Source: an uncultured Collinsella sp. (GTDB lineage: Bacteria > Actinomycetota > Coriobacteriia > Coriobacteriales > Coriobacteriaceae). From it: 52,089 nucleotides of DNA. Positions 49,603 to 52,089 of the stretch are shown here, piece by piece (position 1 is the first letter of the stretch; each line of letters begins with the position of its first letter). Location: positions 1 through 52,089 of the forward strand of contig URIA01000009.1 of assembly GCA_900547765.1 (NCBI GenBank), in the 5' to 3' direction. A program made the translations under genes and the position numbers. The notes beneath the pieces were generated by a model, which had not been told where the DNA came from, did not search any database, and saw only the letters and a program-made list of their open reading frames with translations.

Positions 49603-50256
49603 CTACTTGTCGCCTGCTGCCGCCTTGGCCTCATTGAGGTAGCTATAGAAGCTGTATTTGGAGATGCCAAAGAACTCGCAGGCGCGCTCGCTCGACTTGG
49701 AAATGAGGAAGGCGCCGCGACGGTCGAGGTAGCCGATGGCACGAATGCGCTCGTCTTTGGTCATGAGCGCCGCGGGCTTGCCCACAAACTGCTCGCACTC
49801 GTGCAGCAGGTCCTCGAGCAGATCGCCGATGTTCTTGGTAATGGGCTCGGGCTCGGTGTAGCCCGTGCCGCCGATGCCGGTAAAGGCATCGAGCGAGCGC
49901 TCAAAAGCCTTCATGAGCGTAATGTCAAAGTTAATGCCCAAAATGCCGACGGGCTTGCCCTCGTCGTTGCGGATAAAGATGGTCGAGGACTTGAGCAGCT
50001 TGCCGTCGGTGGTTTTGGTGAGGTACGGCTCGCGGTCGTGCACGTCGGTGGTGCCCTCGTGCATGGACTCAAACACAATATGGCTGGGGCCGTCACCCAG
50101 TTTGCGCCCGCTGACGTGGCCGTTTTCGATCACCACGATGGAGTGGTCCACGTCCTCGGTCTCCAGATCGTGGACGACGACTTCGCAGTTGGGGCCAAAT
50201 TGGAGCGCCAGGCCGTGTGCAAGGCGCTTGTAGAACTCAATCTGTGCGGGGGTCAT
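49603..50256 (-). CDS. YheO-type transcriptional regulator, PAS-like plus HTH (second copy)
   Basis: The 217-residue protein matches the architecture of the gene at 36185-36841. It has GPNCEVVVHDLETEDVDHSI, then ENGHVSGRKLGD, and a C-terminal HTH with ERACEFFGISKYSFYSYLNE. The PAS-like domain may sense a small metabolite. The ATG at 50256 follows AGGAAGG; the longer frame to 50286 lacks a site. It is divergent from dpaL and separated by 277 bp, so it is the likely regulator of dpaL-ygeY. Confidence 0.85.
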   Translation of the reverse strand: MTPAQIEFYKRLAHGLALQFGPNCEVVVHDLETEDVDHSIVVIENGHVSGRKLGDGPSHIVFESMHEGTTDVHDREPYLTKTTDGKLLKSSTIFIRNDEGKPVGILGINFDITLMKAFERSLDAFTGIGGTGYTEPEPITKNIGDLLEDLLHECEQFVGKPAALMTKDERIRAIGYLDRRGAFLISKSSERACEFFGISKYSFYSYLNEAKAAAGDK

Positions 50257-50375
50257 GGGTGCCTTCCTAAAAATTAGTTTGGGCACACTGTGCCATAAAC
50301 CCCACTTGTTCGCAAATAACGAAAGCGTCGCTGCGTTATGTGACCGTTCGGCGGCGAAAAGGTACCGATTACGGC

Positions 50376-50444
50376 AACAAACAATTTGTTAGGTTTTCCA
50401 ATCAAAAAGTGTGATAGAACAGTGCTAACAAACTTTTTGTTTGG
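50376..50444. promoter_or_regulatory. Two operator-like palindromes upstream of dpaL
   Basis: AACAAACAATTTGTTAGG at 50376-50393 and CTAACAAACTTTTTGTTTGG at 50425-50444 share, in inverted relation, the core AACAAA-N3-TTTGTTAG and lie about 90 and 150 bases before dpaL. They sit between the divergent regulator and dpaL. A similar AT-rich palindrome (GATAACAAAAAATTATTATT) occurs at 37059 before the other YheO-type gene's partner. Confidence 0.45.
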
Positions 50445-50533
50445 CATCCACATAAAAGTTCAGCCGTGTGAATGGGATCGGGCTGAAACGCGTATGCGGG
50501 GGCCGGCAAGAGAGAACTTAAGGAGTTCACCGT

Positions 50534-51748
50534 ATGGCCGATAAGATCCAGTGGGCGGGCAACACGATGCCCAAGAGCGATGACAAGCACTTGGGAATCA
50601 TGAGCCTCGACCACGTGAAGAAGGCCCGCGCCTTCCACCAGTCGTTCCCCCAGTACACCGTCACTCCGCTTGCCCGCCTGGATGGCCAGGCCGCGCGCCT
50701 GGGCCTGTCCAACCTGTGCGTTAAGGACGAGAGCTATCGCTTTGGCCTCAACGCCTTTAAGGTCCTGGGCGGTTCGTTTGCCATGGCCAACTACATTGCC
50801 GACGAGACCGGCAAGGACGTTGCCGAGTGCACCTTCGATTATCTGACCTCCGATCAGCTTGCCAAGGACTTTGGCCAGGCTACCTTCTTTACCGCCACCG
50901 ACGGCAACCATGGCCGCGGCGTGGCATGGGCTGCCAACAAGCTGGGCCAGAAGGCCGTCGTGCACATGCCCAAGGGTTCCACCAAGCCACGCTTCGATAA
51001 CATCGCCGCCGAGGGCGCCACGGTGACCATCGAAGAGGTCAACTACGACGAGTGCGTGCGCATGGCCGCCGCCGAGGCCGATGCCTGCGAGCGCGGCGTC
51101 ATCGTTCAGGACACCGCCTGGGAGGGCTACGAGAAGATCCCGTCCTGGATCATGGAGGGTTACGGCACCATGGCTTCCGAGGCTGCCGAGCAGCTGCGCG
51201 AGATGGCCATCAACCGCCCGACGCACGTGTTTGTCCAGGCTGGCGTGGGTTCGCTCGCCGGCGCCGTGGTGGGCTACTTCACCAACCTGTATCCCGATAA
51301 CCCGCCCATCTTCGTCGTGGTTGAGTGCGCGCCTGCCGCCTGCCTGTACAAGGGCGCTGCCGCCGGCGACGGCGATCCGCGCATCGTGGACGGCGACATG
51401 CCCTCCATCATGGCCGGCCTGTGCTGTGGCGAGCCCAACATCCTGGGCTGGGATATCCTGCGCAACCACACCACCGCCTTCGTGTCCTGCCCCGACTGGG
51501 TCACCGCTCGCGGCATGCGCACCCTGGGCGCTCCCGAGAAGGGCGACCCGCGCGTCATCTCCGGCGAGTCCGGCGCTGTGACCACCGGCCTGGTCGAGAC
51601 CCTCATGCTCGATCCCGAGTACGCCGAGCTCAAGGAACTCATCGGCCTGGACAAGACGAGCTCCGTGCTCTGCTTCTCCACCGAGGGCGACACCGATCCC
51701 GACCAGTATCGCCGCATTGTTTGGGAAGGCGAATATCCCACTTGCTAA
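50534..51748 (+). CDS. dpaL: Diaminopropionate ammonia-lyase
   Basis: This PLP enzyme (YgeX in E. coli) splits 2,3-diaminopropionate into pyruvate and ammonia, via 2-aminoacrylate. The 404-residue protein has the PLP lysine Lys76 in RFGLNAFKVLGG, a TDGNHGRGVAWAA loop near residue 120 and a VFVQAGVGSLAG glycine loop near 235. In purine-degrading anaerobes dpaL lies with ygeY in the same gene set as ssnA, ygfK and xdhD; 2,3-diaminopropionate is thought to arise from the purine ring. AAGGAG precedes the ATG. Distance from the first part of the cluster is 4 kb. Confidence 0.93.
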   Translation: MADKIQWAGNTMPKSDDKHLGIMSLDHVKKARAFHQSFPQYTVTPLARLDGQAARLGLSNLCVKDESYRFGLNAFKVLGGSFAMANYIADETGKDVAECTFDYLTSDQLAKDFGQATFFTATDGNHGRGVAWAANKLGQKAVVHMPKGSTKPRFDNIAAEGATVTIEEVNYDECVRMAAAEADACERGVIVQDTAWEGYEKIPSWIMEGYGTMASEAAEQLREMAINRPTHVFVQAGVGSLAGAVVGYFTNLYPDNPPIFVVVECAPAACLYKGAAAGDGDPRIVDGDMPSIMAGLCCGEPNILGWDILRNHTTAFVSCPDWVTARGMRTLGAPEKGDPRVISGESGAVTTGLVETLMLDPEYAELKELIGLDKTSSVLCFSTEGDTDPDQYRRIVWEGEYPTC

Positions 51749-51822
51749 TCGTTGGGGCGGAGTAAATAGGTATCGCTCCGCCACCTCACAGGTAGATTCC
51801 TTCGTTTGAAAGGTTATGAACA

Positions 51823-52089
51823 ATGGCTAAAGAACTCGATTTCGACGCTATCAAGGCTGCTGCTGAGTCCCATCGTGCTGATATGACTCGCTTCCTGCGC
51901 GCTATGATCTCCCATCCCTCTGAGTCTTGCGAGGAGGGTGAGGTTGTCGCCTGCATCAAGGCCGAGATGGAGAACCTTGGCTATGACGAGGTCAAGGTCG
52001 ATGGCCTGGGCAACGTCATGGGCTTTATGGGCGAGGGCGACAAGATCATCGCCATCGACTCCCACATCGACACCGTCGGCATCGGCAAC
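51823..52089 (+). CDS. ygeY: YgeY-type M20 metallohydrolase, cut by the window edge
   Basis: The first 89 residues, MAKELDFDAIKAAAESHRAD onward, show a M20 peptidase entry: SHPSESCEEGEVVACIKAEM and IIAIDSHIDTVGIGN, where His and Asp belong to the zinc-binding site of the family. The gene follows dpaL by 74 bases with a GAAAGG site 6-7 bases before the ATG, as in the ygeX-ygeY pair of E. coli. It continues past position 52089. Confidence 0.85.
   Translation, partial: MAKELDFDAIKAAAESHRADMTRFLRAMISHPSESCEEGEVVACIKAEMENLGYDEVKVDGLGNVMGFMGEGDKIIAIDSHIDTVGIGN

Overview
The window is a high-GC bacterial chromosome segment. Its gene content and order fit an anaerobic gut actinobacterium of the class Coriobacteriia, most likely Collinsella or a close relative. 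This is an inference from a type II fatty acid cluster with FabK and a fused AccD-AccA, a mannose-family PTS locus, and a selenium-dependent purine-degradation cluster; no rRNA gene is present to confirm it. I found no rRNA, tRNA or CRISPR array.

Layout. (1) 1-10239: birA on the minus strand, divergent from a tightly packed operon fabH-acpP-fabK-fabD-fabG-fabF-accB-fabZ-accC-accDA. It encodes malonyl-CoA formation and fatty acid elongation except malonyl-ACP-independent steps, and it is preceded by two copies of a palindromic operator-like site. (2) 10235-13465: an orphan PTS EIIC, a cation diffusion facilitator and a histidine phosphatase, with REP-like hairpins between them. (3) 13466-19765: ribosomal protein genes rplC to rplX, apparently in three transcription units with structured leaders. 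rpsJ is missing at the front and rplE and later spc genes are missing at the back. (4) 19766-21248: decayed DNA with a deleted IS3-type transposase and the 3' end of an MTA/SAH nucleosidase gene. (5) 21443-28938: a LevR-like regulator, EIIB-EIIC-EIID-EIIA of a mannose-family PTS, a GH172/DUF2961 glycosidase and a ROK sugar kinase. Together these look like one pathway for a fructose-containing or related oligosaccharide. (6) 28939-32215: gene debris, REP-like repeats, a Gfo/Idh/MocA oxidoreductase with a DeoR regulator, then a regular array of palindromic repeats. (7) 32216-36841: RluA, a U32 peptidase-family protein, RidA and a YheO-type regulator. (8) 37194-46569: purine permease, SsnA, YgfK, a polyferredoxin and a molybdenum hydroxylase of the selenium-dependent xanthine dehydrogenase type. 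A second part, dpaL and ygeY, lies at the right edge (50534-52089) after an exonuclease gene, two uncharacterised genes and a second YheO-type regulator.

The points most worth a second look are the triple 55-bp palindrome array (31932-32147), the 151-bp rod-like inverted repeat before the ribosomal operon (13504-13654), the LevR-like protein whose AAA+ domain has lost the sigma-54 contact loop, the PTS/GH172/ROK locus, the paired operators before fabH, and the way purine oxidation is wired to YgfK with no FAD subunit in the cluster.
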